In this document: one piece after another, positions 7,198-15,884 of the stretch | Numbering within the stretch: position 1 is the first letter of the stretch | Layout of the letters: every line of letters starts with the position of its first letter | Assembly: GCA_029262195.1 (NCBI GenBank) | Contig: JAJCZX010000010.1 | Location: 131,352 to 195,351, forward strand | Origin: Gemmatimonadota bacterium | Lineage (GTDB): Bacteria; Gemmatimonadota; Gemmatimonadetes; Gemmatimonadales; GWC2-71-9 | Length of the DNA stretch: 64,000 nucleotides | Direction of reading: 5' to 3' | The notes under the pieces: generated by a model | Told to the model about the DNA's origin: nothing | What the model saw: the letters and a program-made list of their open reading frames with translations, nothing else | The model's database searches: none | Translations under genes and position numbers: made by a program

Positions 7198-9864
7198 TCA
7201 ATCGTATCGGATAGCCTCCGTTGGTGCAATTCTGCCAGCGCGTCTGGCAGGTATGTAACAGGCTGCCAATCCCGAGATAGTGAGGATTCCCGACACCGCT
7301 AACAGGGTGAGTGGATCGCGGGCCTGGATTCCAAACACGAAGCTGTCCATCAAAGTTGCCAATGCTATTGATCCCAGGACTCCGATTGCAATCGCGATAG
7401 CGACGATTTTCAGGCCCGACTTGATGACCAGAGAAACGACATCGGTCTGGGCCGCTCCCAACGCCATTCGAATGCCTAACTCGCGTCTCCGTTCTCCGAC
7501 CGAGTACGCCATGATGCCATAGACTCCGATTGACGCCAGAGTGAGTGCTACAACGGAGAACACACCGAGTACCGCCATGGCGAAACGCGTCTGGGCGATC
7601 GTCGCTTTCGCGTAGCTTGACATCGTCCGGGCGTTGTAGACCGGGAGCGTGGGGTCCATTTCAGCAACTCGATTTCGTACCGAGGGGAGGTGGATCAACG
7701 GGTCGCCTTCCGTGCGGGCCATTACCGTCATGAAGTTGAACGTCTGGAACTGCTCCGGTGACCAGTAGAGGAGAGTCCGGATTTCCTGGTCGGGTCCGTT
7801 GTAAAGCGTATTCTCAACAACCCCGACGACTTCGGCAATCAGTGTGTCTCCCCACGGCATCGAAATACTCTTACCTATCGGATTCTCCCCTGGCCAGATG
7901 GTTTCCGCGCCGTGTTGATTGATTACCACTACCAGATTACCGTCGCGGACATCGGTTGACGATAAGAAACGTCCTTCAACAAGGGCTATTTCCATCGTTT
8001 CGAGATAGGACGGTAGTGCCCACTTTAAATCTGCGACCGGCAGGTCGCCGGCATCGGGGGTCTCTCTGTCGTTCGCCCAGAACGAAGTTGCGCTCCCGCT
8101 TCCGGCCAGGGGTGGAAACGTGATCGCCGTTGCCCGCCGGATCCCGGGAAGTCCCTCCACGTTGCCAGCAAGCTGTTGAAAGAAGGAAGCACGCTGTTCG
8201 TTCGGGTAGGCGTCACCCCGGAGTTGAATCTGAAACGTCAGCACGTTTTCGGGATTGAATCCCGGGTCTACGCTGGTGAGGTTTGCGAAACTTCTGACGA
8301 GCAACCCCGCACCTACCAGCAACACCAGAGAGATGGCGATTTCGGTAATCACGATTCCGTCCCGCAGGCGAGCGACAGGGCCAGCGACGCCGCTCCTGCC
8401 ATCGCCTTCTCGAATGGTCTCGCTGACGTCAGTGCGTGATGCTTTGAAGGCTGGCAGGAGCCCGAACAAAACTCCGCTCGACACCGAAATTGCCAGTGCC
8501 CACAACAACACGGTCAGGTCGAGAGCAACATTGTCCAGGCGGGGCAGATCCGGCCCCAGAGCCTGGAGTCCTACAAGGGCCCATTTCGAAATCAGCAGGC
8601 CCAGGAGGCCCCCGGCGGCTGCAAGCACCAGGCTTTCGGTCATCATTTGCCGAACCATTCTCATTCTCCCGGCACCCATCGCGGTACGCACAGCCATCTC
8701 CTGCTGGCGCACTGTAGCCCTGGCCAGACTGAGGTTGGCGACGTTTGCAACGGCAATAAGTAGTACACACCCGACAGCCGCAAGAAGTAGCCACAGTCCA
8801 GTCGCAACATCACCGACCACCTGGGTGTGAAGTGGCACGACGTTGATGCCCCAGCCGCTCTGAGCATCCGGGAACTCTTCCTCGTACCGTTGCGCCAGCG
8901 CGTTCATTTCATCCTGGGCGCTCAGGAACGTTACACCGGGTTTGAGCCTACCCAGAACCTGTAGCCAGCGCCCGCGGGCAGTGCGCAAATCTTCACCGAA
9001 TTGCTGTGGGATCCATATGTCCTGTTGCCCGACAAAATTGAAGGTGAATTTGAGGTCGAAATGAAATCCTTCAGGTAACACTCCAATGATTTCGGCTTCG
9101 TCGCCGTTGACGTTGAGGGTGGATCCGATAGCATCAGGGTCTTTTCCAAATCTCCGCGCCCAGTACCCGTTGCTGATGAGGATTACGTCCGGTCCTCCGT
9201 CGACGTCATCCTCCGGGGCGAAAACCCGACCCAGTACCGCATTCACTCCGAGAAGAGGGAAGAAGCTCTGCGTGACGGCCACTGTGCCGACCCGCTCAGC
9301 CTCGCCGTCACCCAGGACCGTGGTGCTGAAGGCAGTGACTGCGGCAAGGTCTTTAAACGACGAATTGTTTTCGCTCCACGCGACGAAGTTGGCGCCAGAT
9401 ACGACATTATTGTCGCGATCGCGTACGAAGTTACGCTCCCAGATCATCGCCAGTTCAGAGGGCTCGTCATATGGTAGCGGTTCGAGCAGCACACCGTTCA
9501 CAACGCTGAAAATGGCGGTGTTCGCGCCGATTCCGATTGCGATTGTGCCGATGACGATGGCGGAGTAGAGGGGGTTTTTTCGTACGACGCGAAGCGCGAA
9601 CTTGATGTCCTGGTTCATATTTTCGATTCTCCATTGTTGACTTCTGAGCCAGAGGGCGTGAGTCAATGCCCCAAACGCCCTGCGGAAGATCTCCACTGTT
9701 CTCCCTGGCGCTGAGCTTGGGCCCATTCTTCCTTTGAGATAGTGCATCTCGCCTTCCCACTCGGATCTCCAATCGTCTCGCAAAGTGCCCGGTACCAGCC
9801 GAGAGGCCAGTGCAACGATCAAAAGGGCATATTTGAAACTGGTGGGGTGCCGATCTGGAGTCAT
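7198..9864 (-). CDS. ADOP-type FtsX/MacB orphan permease with N-terminal prefix (copy A)
   Basis: This 888-residue membrane protein repeats the FtsX/MacB permease unit twice. Residues 1-82 are an extra prefix before the core, which starts at the internal Met83 and has a first membrane helix at about 101-122 (IGIGANTAIFSVV). A periplasmic MacB-like domain, three helices, a second periplasmic domain and three more helices follow, ending in the family tail YIPARRAGRIAPTEAIRYD. The conserved loop GIMAYSVGERRRELGIRMAL precedes the last helices. No ABC ATPase is encoded beside it, as is usual for ADOP proteins, so its energy source and substrate are unknown. Its ATG overlaps the PadR stop (ATGA), so PadR should control it. 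Confidence 0.9.
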   Translation of the reverse strand: MTPDRHPTSFKYALLIVALASRLVPGTLRDDWRSEWEGEMHYLKGRMGPSSAPGRTVEIFRRAFGALTHALWLRSQQWRIENMNQDIKFALRVVRKNPLYSAIVIGTIAIGIGANTAIFSVVNGVLLEPLPYDEPSELAMIWERNFVRDRDNNVVSGANFVAWSENNSSFKDLAAVTAFSTTVLGDGEAERVGTVAVTQSFFPLLGVNAVLGRVFAPEDDVDGGPDVILISNGYWARRFGKDPDAIGSTLNVNGDEAEIIGVLPEGFHFDLKFTFNFVGQQDIWIPQQFGEDLRTARGRWLQVLGRLKPGVTFLSAQDEMNALAQRYEEEFPDAQSGWGINVVPLHTQVVGDVATGLWLLLAAVGCVLLIAVANVANLSLARATVRQQEMAVRTAMGAGRMRMVRQMMTESLVLAAAGGLLGLLISKWALVGLQALGPDLPRLDNVALDLTVLLWALAISVSSGVLFGLLPAFKASRTDVSETIREGDGRSGVAGPVARLRDGIVITEIAISLVLLVGAGLLVRSFANLTSVDPGFNPENVLTFQIQLRGDAYPNEQRASFFQQLAGNVEGLPGIRRATAITFPPLAGSGSATSFWANDRETPDAGDLPVADLKWALPSYLETMEIALVEGRFLSSTDVRDGNLVVVINQHGAETIWPGENPIGKSISMPWGDTLIAEVVGVVENTLYNGPDQEIRTLLYWSPEQFQTFNFMTVMARTEGDPLIHLPSVRNRVAEMDPTLPVYNARTMSSYAKATIAQTRFAMAVLGVFSVVALTLASIGVYGIMAYSVGERRRELGIRMALGAAQTDVVSLVIKSGLKIVAIAIAIGVLGSIALATLMDSFVFGIQARDPLTLLAVSGILTISGLAACYIPARRAGRIAPTEAIRYD

Positions 9865-10190
9865 TGACCCCGCCGCTCTCGCAAGGCCTGCGTTCCCGAA
9901 GGCAGCATCTGTCCCAATTCTCGAATCAGTTCAACTGCTTCAGCTAGAGCTCGTCTTCCGGAAGAGGTTGTCGCATAGTATTTCCGAGGAGGACGTTTTT
10001 CTTTCTGGGCCGTTCTCTGGTCTTCCCACCGGGTGCGCAGGTATCCCATCCGCTCAAGCCGGCTCAGGGCCGGGTACACAGTTCCCGACGGGAGGCCGGT
10101 CTCGTCCATAATGTCGAATCCATACCTTGTGCCGGACTCAACCGCGTTGAGCACCCGGACTGTAGTGTTACCGAGGGTTTTTCTGGACAT
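9861..10190 (-). CDS. PadR-family transcriptional regulator (copy A)
   Basis: This 109-residue winged-helix protein of the PadR family shows the typical core: YGFDIMDETGLPSGTVYPA followed by LSRLERMGYLRTRWE and a basic wing (KRPPRKYYATTSSGRRAL). It is translationally coupled (ATGA) to the permease it probably controls. PadR proteins usually repress their own operon and respond to small hydrophobic ligands or envelope stress. No operator is evident in the region above position 10190, although the stretch around 10205-10245 holds short symmetric AT-rich words. Confidence 0.92.
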   Translation of the reverse strand: MSRKTLGNTTVRVLNAVESGTRYGFDIMDETGLPSGTVYPALSRLERMGYLRTRWEDQRTAQKEKRPPRKYYATTSSGRRALAEAVELIRELGQMLPSGTQALRERRGQ

Positions 10191-10343
10191 TATCTCGAAT
10201 ATTTGGGTGGAACTGCTATCTATGTAGTAGTTCTACGTGTGAAGTACCTGTTTGTTTCAGTTTGATGCCATGGTGCTAGTTTTTGTTGGAACCGGGCCAA
10301 AGGTCAAACAGGGCGTTGCCAGTCTGGCCCTTTAGATTCATTT

Positions 10344-10560
10344 TCGTGAAATCAAAAGAAAAAATCGAAGGCCACGCCGCGCTTCTGGTCGTTCAGGTCG
10401 CGTATGGACTTTTTCTTTTATTTGGCACCATTGCCTTTTCGCCCCGTGGATTAAGCCCTCTGGGTGTTGGGAGCTGGCGTATTGGGGCTGGCCGCCTGGA
10501 CCTACATCCTGAGTCTGGTTGCACTGCCCTCATTCATGTGGGGGGAAATTGCTTCCTGAT
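10344..10560 (+). pseudogene. Possible remnant of an EamA/DMT-type transporter
   Basis: The 462-bp gap between the PadR gene (ends 10190) and the DoxX gene (10653) has no intact gene. A stretch from GTG 10344 reads GHAALLVVQVAYGLFLLFG and on to GVGSWRIGAG, which resembles the first helices of EamA-type drug/metabolite transporters. The hydrophobic reading then continues one frame over (AAWTYILSLVALPSF) and reaches a stop near 10559. This suggests a frameshifted, truncated gene fossil. The resemblance is by eye only and the fragment is short, so chance similarity is possible. The rest of the gap holds nothing I recognise. Confidence 0.3.
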
Positions 10561-10652
10561 ATCGGTTTCTCGGCCGACTGGATGTTCGCTTCAGCAGCGG
10601 CGCACTTTTCAGTGGTATCGGATTGGTTGCTTTCACACCGCTCCCCGGTCCG

Positions 10653-11111
10653 TTAACTGCTGTCATTGCGGACCGTTGCAATTGTTTTTGGAACCCAACG
10701 TCGTCGGTACCTGAAAGTCGCTATGATCAAAAGGAGGATGAGGTGGAACGACGGGTCGAACATAGAAAGATCACTCTCGTTGATGGCGAGTGTGTAGATC
10801 GCACCTGCCATGACCGCCCCCAACAGCGTTGCGGCGTATGTTGACAAAAGTGGAACAAACAACAGTATTGCGCCGCCAATCTCGACGATTCCAATTAATG
10901 TTGCGAAAGTCACCGGGTAGCCCCATTGACCAAACCAGTATTGCCATCCCTCAACGTCTCGGAACTTTCCCAGACCTGCGTCGACCATCGAGACGCCTTC
11001 CGCCAGTATAACCAGCCACAAAAGGATGGTGCCCAGAAATTTGACTGCTTTTAGTCTGCCGTCGGGCGTTGCAAAGAATCTGGTGACTCCTCGTTCCCCA
11101 CCGTTACTCAT
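10653..11111 (-). CDS. DoxX-family membrane protein
   Basis: I start this 152-residue protein at the ATG at 11111 (MSNGGERGV), since the longer upstream frame is the shadow of the hydrolase gene. Four hydrophobic helices are visible, beginning FLGTILLWLVILAEGVSM, followed by the family-like AGLGKF and a GIVEIGGAILLFVP helix. This fits DoxX/DoxD-like proteins, small four-helix membrane proteins linked to redox or thiol stress in some bacteria. Its start overlaps the end of the beta-lactamase-like gene by 8 bases, so it is the last gene of an AraC-hydrolase-DoxX operon. The exact substrate or partner is unknown. Confidence 0.8.
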   Translation of the reverse strand: MSNGGERGVTRFFATPDGRLKAVKFLGTILLWLVILAEGVSMVDAGLGKFRDVEGWQYWFGQWGYPVTFATLIGIVEIGGAILLFVPLLSTYAATLLGAVMAGAIYTLAINESDLSMFDPSFHLILLLIIATFRYRRRWVPKTIATVRNDSS

Positions 11112-12612
11112 TGCTGCTGGCCCGTTCGTACAAGACGCCTGACATCTTGGCCGAGTGTGCTGGCCCGTCTTCCCCGAACAAGAAATGCACGACTGTACCA
11201 CGACCGACGAGGTCGATCCGGAGGAAGTCGGCCCTCGATTCTTCAAAGGCCGTTACGTTAGAGCGGATAGGACCCATTACAGCTTCGAGGGAATCCCCGA
11301 CGATTACGAACTCCAACATCCCGTATTCCTCGTTCAGGTAGCCGCCGGCAAAATCCGACAATGGCCGGTGGGGCCGCCGCGGTCGAGTTGCCAGTTGTTC
11401 CTCGCCCGCAGCCAGACGGATGCGAAGTCGGGCGGCGTTTTCTCGGTACCCTTCGAGTTCCTTTCTGTACTTTTCATCGATTCCCGGCTTTCCTAACAAA
11501 AGGTCGTACGTATAGCGGGCTACGACCTCGGCTAAGAAAGTCCCCAGAATAATGTCGTTGGCGAAAGCAGCTACGCCGATCCTGCGCTCAGGCATGAAAG
11601 ATACGTGTGAGTGGAAACCGGGGAAGCCACCGAAATGGTGCAGCAAAACGTCTCCATCATACTCACCGGTGTGCCAACCCAGACCGTAGCCGTTCCTTGT
11701 GAACTCCATGAAACTCGCGGCCTCCTCGGCGTGAGGGGAATGGGCGTTGAGGAACGCTTCCTCCGGCAGCACCTGCTGACCGTCGAGATATCCGTTGTTG
11801 ATGTTAGCCAACAGCCAACGAGCTGCGTCGCGGGCAGTGGTGATCATTCCACCCGCCGAATGCATGTTGTCGTCGCCCTTGTCGTAGTGGCGTCTGTCGA
11901 AACCTGCGCCTGTGGCGGAATAGGGCATTGCCAGCCGATCGCGCGGTTGTTGAGAGACCCTTGTCGTCGTTTGGGTCATTCCAAGAGGAAGAAGAACTTC
12001 GGAGGTGACTATTTCACGCCAGTCGCGGCCCAGGCCAAGATCCAACACGAGGGCCGCCGTGTTGTAACCGATGTTGCCGTAAGAAAACTCTGTTCCTGTT
12101 TCGGCGGGCGGGTGGGAGGCAAGGGTGTTGGCAATGTCGACACCGTTGTTTTGGCCCGAGTAGGAATAGCGGAAGGTGAGGGGACCGTCGTTTTCTATTC
12201 CGTGTGTGTGTGTCAACAATTGCCGCATCGTAATCGAGTCGGCTTCCACATCTGGATGAAAGAGGTCTGCAGATACGTAGGACGAGATTGGAAGGTCGAG
12301 GTCCAGGTCTCCCCTTTCGTGCATCAGTGCCGCAGCGAGCCCGACAAAGGATTTCGTGGCCGAAGCGATGTAGAAAGGTGTGGTGGATGTAACGGGTGTA
12401 TTCGTTTCTAAATCGGCGAACCCGAACCCGCCCACCATGAACACCGAATCGTCGACAACGATTGCCACGCCGAATCCAGGGGAGAGGGACAGAGAAAACG
12501 CTTCATTTATGAAGGCATTCAAGCGCCTCGCGTGTTCCGAAGAGGGTTGCTGTGCTTTCGCGGGCGCAGCAATGGCCGACGCGAGTAGTAAGAATCGAAA
12601 GAGTTGTTTCAC
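11104..12612 (-). CDS. Serine beta-lactamase-like hydrolase (class C / PBP4* fold)
   Basis: This 502-residue secreted protein has a cleavable signal peptide (FRFLLLASAIAAPAKAQ). The beta-lactamase/transpeptidase motifs are SATK (Ser84 to Lys87), a Tyr-x-Asn motif within FSYGN near residue 178, and HHFGGFPG in the KTG/HxG position near 327. This fits class C beta-lactamase-related esterases and D-amino acid peptidases of the outer compartment. A C-terminal extension of about 120 residues resembles the lipocalin-like tail often attached to this family. It lies 45 bases after the AraC gene and overlaps the DoxX gene, so the three are likely co-transcribed. Whether it cleaves antibiotics, peptides or esters cannot be told from sequence. 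Confidence 0.9.
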   Translation of the reverse strand: MKQLFRFLLLASAIAAPAKAQQPSSEHARRLNAFINEAFSLSLSPGFGVAIVVDDSVFMVGGFGFADLETNTPVTSTTPFYIASATKSFVGLAAALMHERGDLDLDLPISSYVSADLFHPDVEADSITMRQLLTHTHGIENDGPLTFRYSYSGQNNGVDIANTLASHPPAETGTEFSYGNIGYNTAALVLDLGLGRDWREIVTSEVLLPLGMTQTTTRVSQQPRDRLAMPYSATGAGFDRRHYDKGDDNMHSAGGMITTARDAARWLLANINNGYLDGQQVLPEEAFLNAHSPHAEEAASFMEFTRNGYGLGWHTGEYDGDVLLHHFGGFPGFHSHVSFMPERRIGVAAFANDIILGTFLAEVVARYTYDLLLGKPGIDEKYRKELEGYRENAARLRIRLAAGEEQLATRPRRPHRPLSDFAGGYLNEEYGMLEFVIVGDSLEAVMGPIRSNVTAFEESRADFLRIDLVGRGTVVHFLFGEDGPAHSAKMSGVLYERASSNE

Positions 12613-12656
12613 GGTTGCACTCCGAAATTGAAAAATTCCAAAAGAATTTGCAATCG

Positions 12657-13472
12657 TCAGAGTGGGGTTGTATTGAACGATTCAAACCACTTGCTGCCGA
12701 GGGGTGCACCCAACTTCCTGAAAGCTCCCGGTGTTATGCCGGTGGTTTTGCGGAATACTCGGCAGAAATGGCTCTGGTCGGTGAAACCACAGTTTTGTGC
12801 CACCGATGATAGGGACTGGCCCGTATCTCGTAGAAGATTCGCAGCATGCTGCAATCTGAGTTCTCGTACGCGGGTCGTAATTGACGAACCGAAAGAATCT
12901 TTGAACCGACGTGCCAGGTATACAGGGTGAATCCCCAATTCGCCTGCGATCGCGCTCACGGAGGGACCCTGCAGGAACAGGCCGTCGATCTTTTTGGCCA
13001 CGCGGGCCAACCAGTCCGGGGGGCTGGCAGTGAAGGGTCGGGAACCGGGCGTGAAGTTGGTTAAGAGGTCGACAAGACCTGTGTCTTGGTCACGATGGTT
13101 GCCGGATCGTTCGAAGTTGCGAAGGGCATCGAAGAAACCCCTGATAGCCGTGGTAGCAAACCTGTTGTACGAATATTCTGGGAGGTAGGCCAATAATTCA
13201 GGGTCGGTGAAGGTGATTTGTATTGTGTCTGCCCCGCGCTGGCCGGTGCGGGTAGAATGCTCTATTCCCGGCATTCTTTGTATCAGGGAAAGTGGAGGGA
13301 CCTCGGTTTCTTTCCGTTCGGTGATTTCTTGAAAGCCACCCGCCAAAACGAGGGTGATAGACGCGAAGCTATGATGATGGCGTCCCTGTCGAAATTCGCC
13401 CGGGTATGCGACTCTTCGGATGGTGGCCTGTCTTGACGAGGCTATTTGCCTGTCCTGCGCTCGGGTCAACAT
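12657..13472 (-). CDS. AraC-family transcriptional regulator
   Basis: This 271-residue protein has an N-terminal cupin-like sensing half (HHHSFASITLVLAGGFQE) and a C-terminal double helix-turn-helix of the AraC family at about 165-260. The second helix-turn-helix carries the signature region VAQNCGFTDQSHFCRVFRK followed by TTGITPGAFRK. It is the first gene of the operon with the serine hydrolase and DoxX protein and probably activates it in response to a small molecule bound by the N-terminal half. The 105 bases between it and the divergent winged-helix gene at 13578 form a shared regulatory region. Confidence 0.92.
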   Translation of the reverse strand: MLTRAQDRQIASSRQATIRRVAYPGEFRQGRHHHSFASITLVLAGGFQEITERKETEVPPLSLIQRMPGIEHSTRTGQRGADTIQITFTDPELLAYLPEYSYNRFATTAIRGFFDALRNFERSGNHRDQDTGLVDLLTNFTPGSRPFTASPPDWLARVAKKIDGLFLQGPSVSAIAGELGIHPVYLARRFKDSFGSSITTRVRELRLQHAANLLRDTGQSLSSVAQNCGFTDQSHFCRVFRKTTGITPGAFRKLGAPLGSKWFESFNTTPL

Positions 13473-13577
13473 GCTATCGTATACGGTTGCTTTTGAGGCG
13501 TAGTTTCATAGTAATGGTAGTTCCTCCCATTTGAGTGCGGTCAACTATAGCAGCGTTGCGTTCAAAGAGATGATTGA

Positions 13578-15656
13578 ATGAAACCACGAAATTTAGAGAT
13601 GAAGTCTAACCCGCGAAAAGAGACGACGGTTTCGGCGTTCCGTTTTGGGCGCTTCGAATTAGACGTTGCCGAAACGAGACTCTTTTGTGACGGTCTCGAG
13701 AAGGTTCTTCAGCCCCAACCCTTCAAAGTCCTCCTCTATTTTCTCGATCGCCCGGGGAAATTGGTTACGCGCGATGAACTGAAAAACCATGTTTGGGGAG
13801 ATACCGTCGTCGAATATGAAACCGGTTTGAATTTCTGTATTAGTCGGTTGCGTGAGTCGCTGGGTGATGACGGGGCGAACCAACAATACATAAAAACCGT
13901 GCCGCGCAGAGGTTATCGGTTCGTGGCTCCGGTGGCCCGCGTTGGGAAAGCTCGTGTTGCGTCAGGTCGGCGTGGAACTCCAAAGCGGAGGTTGGCTTTG
14001 GTTGCGGGTCTGACAGTGGCGATTATGTCGATGTTGGTCATTTACCGCATTTTCACTGCAGGTGGGGAAGGAGCCTTGGAATTCCGTGTGGCTCCTGTAG
14101 CGTTTGATGGAAGACCGCTGGGTGCCAGTTTGACACCCAATCTGACCGATGCACTCACCGGGCGGCTGACACGAAATACTACAAACCGGGGCGTCCCGGT
14201 GAAGATTCTTGCTTCGGACGAATTGTCGTCTGGGCGGACATACGAGCTAAAGACACAGGTCTGGTTGCACAGATCCGATGTCAGTCCGGTTCGACTGGGA
14301 TATAGGTTTTCGATAACGGGGCCTTCGGACTCAGTGGCTGGGTACGGGTCGGCCGGAGTATTGGATGAAACCGATATTTCCTCTATACAGAGCCGATTGG
14401 GAGAGGCGGCTTCGCGGTATGTTGAGTCGTTTGCGCGGGCGGAGCAAATGCCTCGCGGTATGTTGACCAGAAAACCGATGGCAGTGTTCGCCTCAGACGT
14501 CGGAAACTATGGTTCTTCTTCCGACATTCAGGTACAATGCCGACTCGGCCCTGCAGGCGTTGTGGCGAGGTTTAGCGTATTATTGGCTCCGCCTCAAATT
14601 GCGCATCTGATAGATATCGATCGGCTTGCGGAATTACCTGGCGATCGGATCATTCCCATGCCGGCGGGGTGGGGGTGTGAACCGTCGTTGCTTCCTTCCG
14701 GAGGCCTGGATGTTGCCGGGGACCCTGTTTCTGACGGTTCCGAATTGAGCCTCCTTGTCCTGGCAATTTCTGATGGTGACACGGCGTTGTCTAATCCGTC
14801 TCCACCCTTTCGAATCCGTCCTGGTTTAGGGGTCAGAACTCTGGTTCCGTCGATCTCGGCCAGCGGCGGCTTGTTTTTGGATGATGAGTTTTTGTATGCG
14901 GGGGATTGGGGCCCAACCCCGAACACTCCGTCAATGGGTGGGTTGTATCGGATCGATAGGAATACCGCAGAAGTAACCACAGTGACAACCGAACTGGCCG
15001 GGTTTTATGCCGGAGTATCGATTGAATCCGGGATCTTCCTGACGAACTTCGGAACGGGGAGTCTAATCAGAGTTACCCCCGGTGGTACAACGGCGGTTGT
15101 AGCCGATGGCTTGCTTGGACCCACCGGACTCGTACCTCGTGGCGAAGGCGAATTTCTGGTAGCCGAATGCAATGGTGCTTCGATTGCCCTGGTAACTCTG
15201 GGTGGGGAGAAGTCGCGATTCGTTGTGAGCCCACTTCTTAATTGCCCAACTTCGATGACCATGGACGAGGTCGGAAACCTCTTTGTCTGCAGTCGCAACT
15301 CGGGCGAGGTTGTTGTCGTGTTCCCGAATCGCGCGGTGGAGGCATTCGCTCCAATCCCTGGCGGGAAATGCGGTCACGTTACCTACCACGACGGCTCGCT
15401 TTATGTGACTGCGCAGAGAGCCAACCAGGTCTACCGGATTGGCCGGGATAGATCGGTTTCGCTGCTGGCGGGTTCCGGCGAACGAAACCAATTCGACGGA
15501 CCGGTGTTGGAGGCGTCTTTTTCACGACCGAACGGTCTTGCGGTTACTCCGGATGGTTTAACCCTTTATGTCACTGACCGGCGCGCCATCGCCGGAGAAA
15601 TCGCAACTCCTAACTCGATCCGAGTTGTTGATTTGGCTGGTTTCGATCACAGGTAG
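13578..15656 (+). CDS. ToxR/CadC-like membrane regulator with NHL-type beta-propeller sensor
   Basis: This 692-residue protein begins with an OmpR/ToxR-type winged-helix DNA-binding domain (about 21-115). The recognition part reads LNFCISRLRESLGDD and the end IKTVPRRGYRFVAP is typical of the family. One membrane helix follows at about 137-157 (LALVAGLTVAIMSMLVIY). The large periplasmic part ends in NHL/SMP-30-like propeller blades, for example FYAGVSIESGIFLTNFGTG and FSRPNGLAVTPDGLTLYVTD. The layout is a one-component transmembrane regulator in which a periplasmic propeller senses a signal and the cytoplasmic winged helix binds DNA. No kinase or partner is adjacent; targets are unknown but could include the secreted-protein genes that follow. 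Confidence 0.85.
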   Translation: MKPRNLEMKSNPRKETTVSAFRFGRFELDVAETRLFCDGLEKVLQPQPFKVLLYFLDRPGKLVTRDELKNHVWGDTVVEYETGLNFCISRLRESLGDDGANQQYIKTVPRRGYRFVAPVARVGKARVASGRRGTPKRRLALVAGLTVAIMSMLVIYRIFTAGGEGALEFRVAPVAFDGRPLGASLTPNLTDALTGRLTRNTTNRGVPVKILASDELSSGRTYELKTQVWLHRSDVSPVRLGYRFSITGPSDSVAGYGSAGVLDETDISSIQSRLGEAASRYVESFARAEQMPRGMLTRKPMAVFASDVGNYGSSSDIQVQCRLGPAGVVARFSVLLAPPQIAHLIDIDRLAELPGDRIIPMPAGWGCEPSLLPSGGLDVAGDPVSDGSELSLLVLAISDGDTALSNPSPPFRIRPGLGVRTLVPSISASGGLFLDDEFLYAGDWGPTPNTPSMGGLYRIDRNTAEVTTVTTELAGFYAGVSIESGIFLTNFGTGSLIRVTPGGTTAVVADGLLGPTGLVPRGEGEFLVAECNGASIALVTLGGEKSRFVVSPLLNCPTSMTMDEVGNLFVCSRNSGEVVVVFPNRAVEAFAPIPGGKCGHVTYHDGSLYVTAQRANQVYRIGRDRSVSLLAGSGERNQFDGPVLEASFSRPNGLAVTPDGLTLYVTDRRAIAGEIATPNSIRVVDLAGFDHR

Positions 15657-15884
15657 CCGTCGTTGGTGCGATAATGAAATCGGGTAAGTCGCTGTAACGC
15701 AATTGTTTACCGGATAAGTTCGATCCAAATTATACGCTAACCGAGTTCGCGGGAACGCCTGCACCTCCACTCTGTATTCTCTTACCCTGATCCGAAAATG
15801 TTGGCTCAACGGCCCTCGGAATGTGGCTTCGCCGACTTTCACATTGGAAACCGCGCCGCAGGTAAACCTCAGAATGGAGATGGA

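Noticed and set aside
11611..12411. 266-residue plus-strand frame
   Set aside because: It is antisense to the serine hydrolase gene and rich in Val, Gly and Cys, as expected for a shadow frame.
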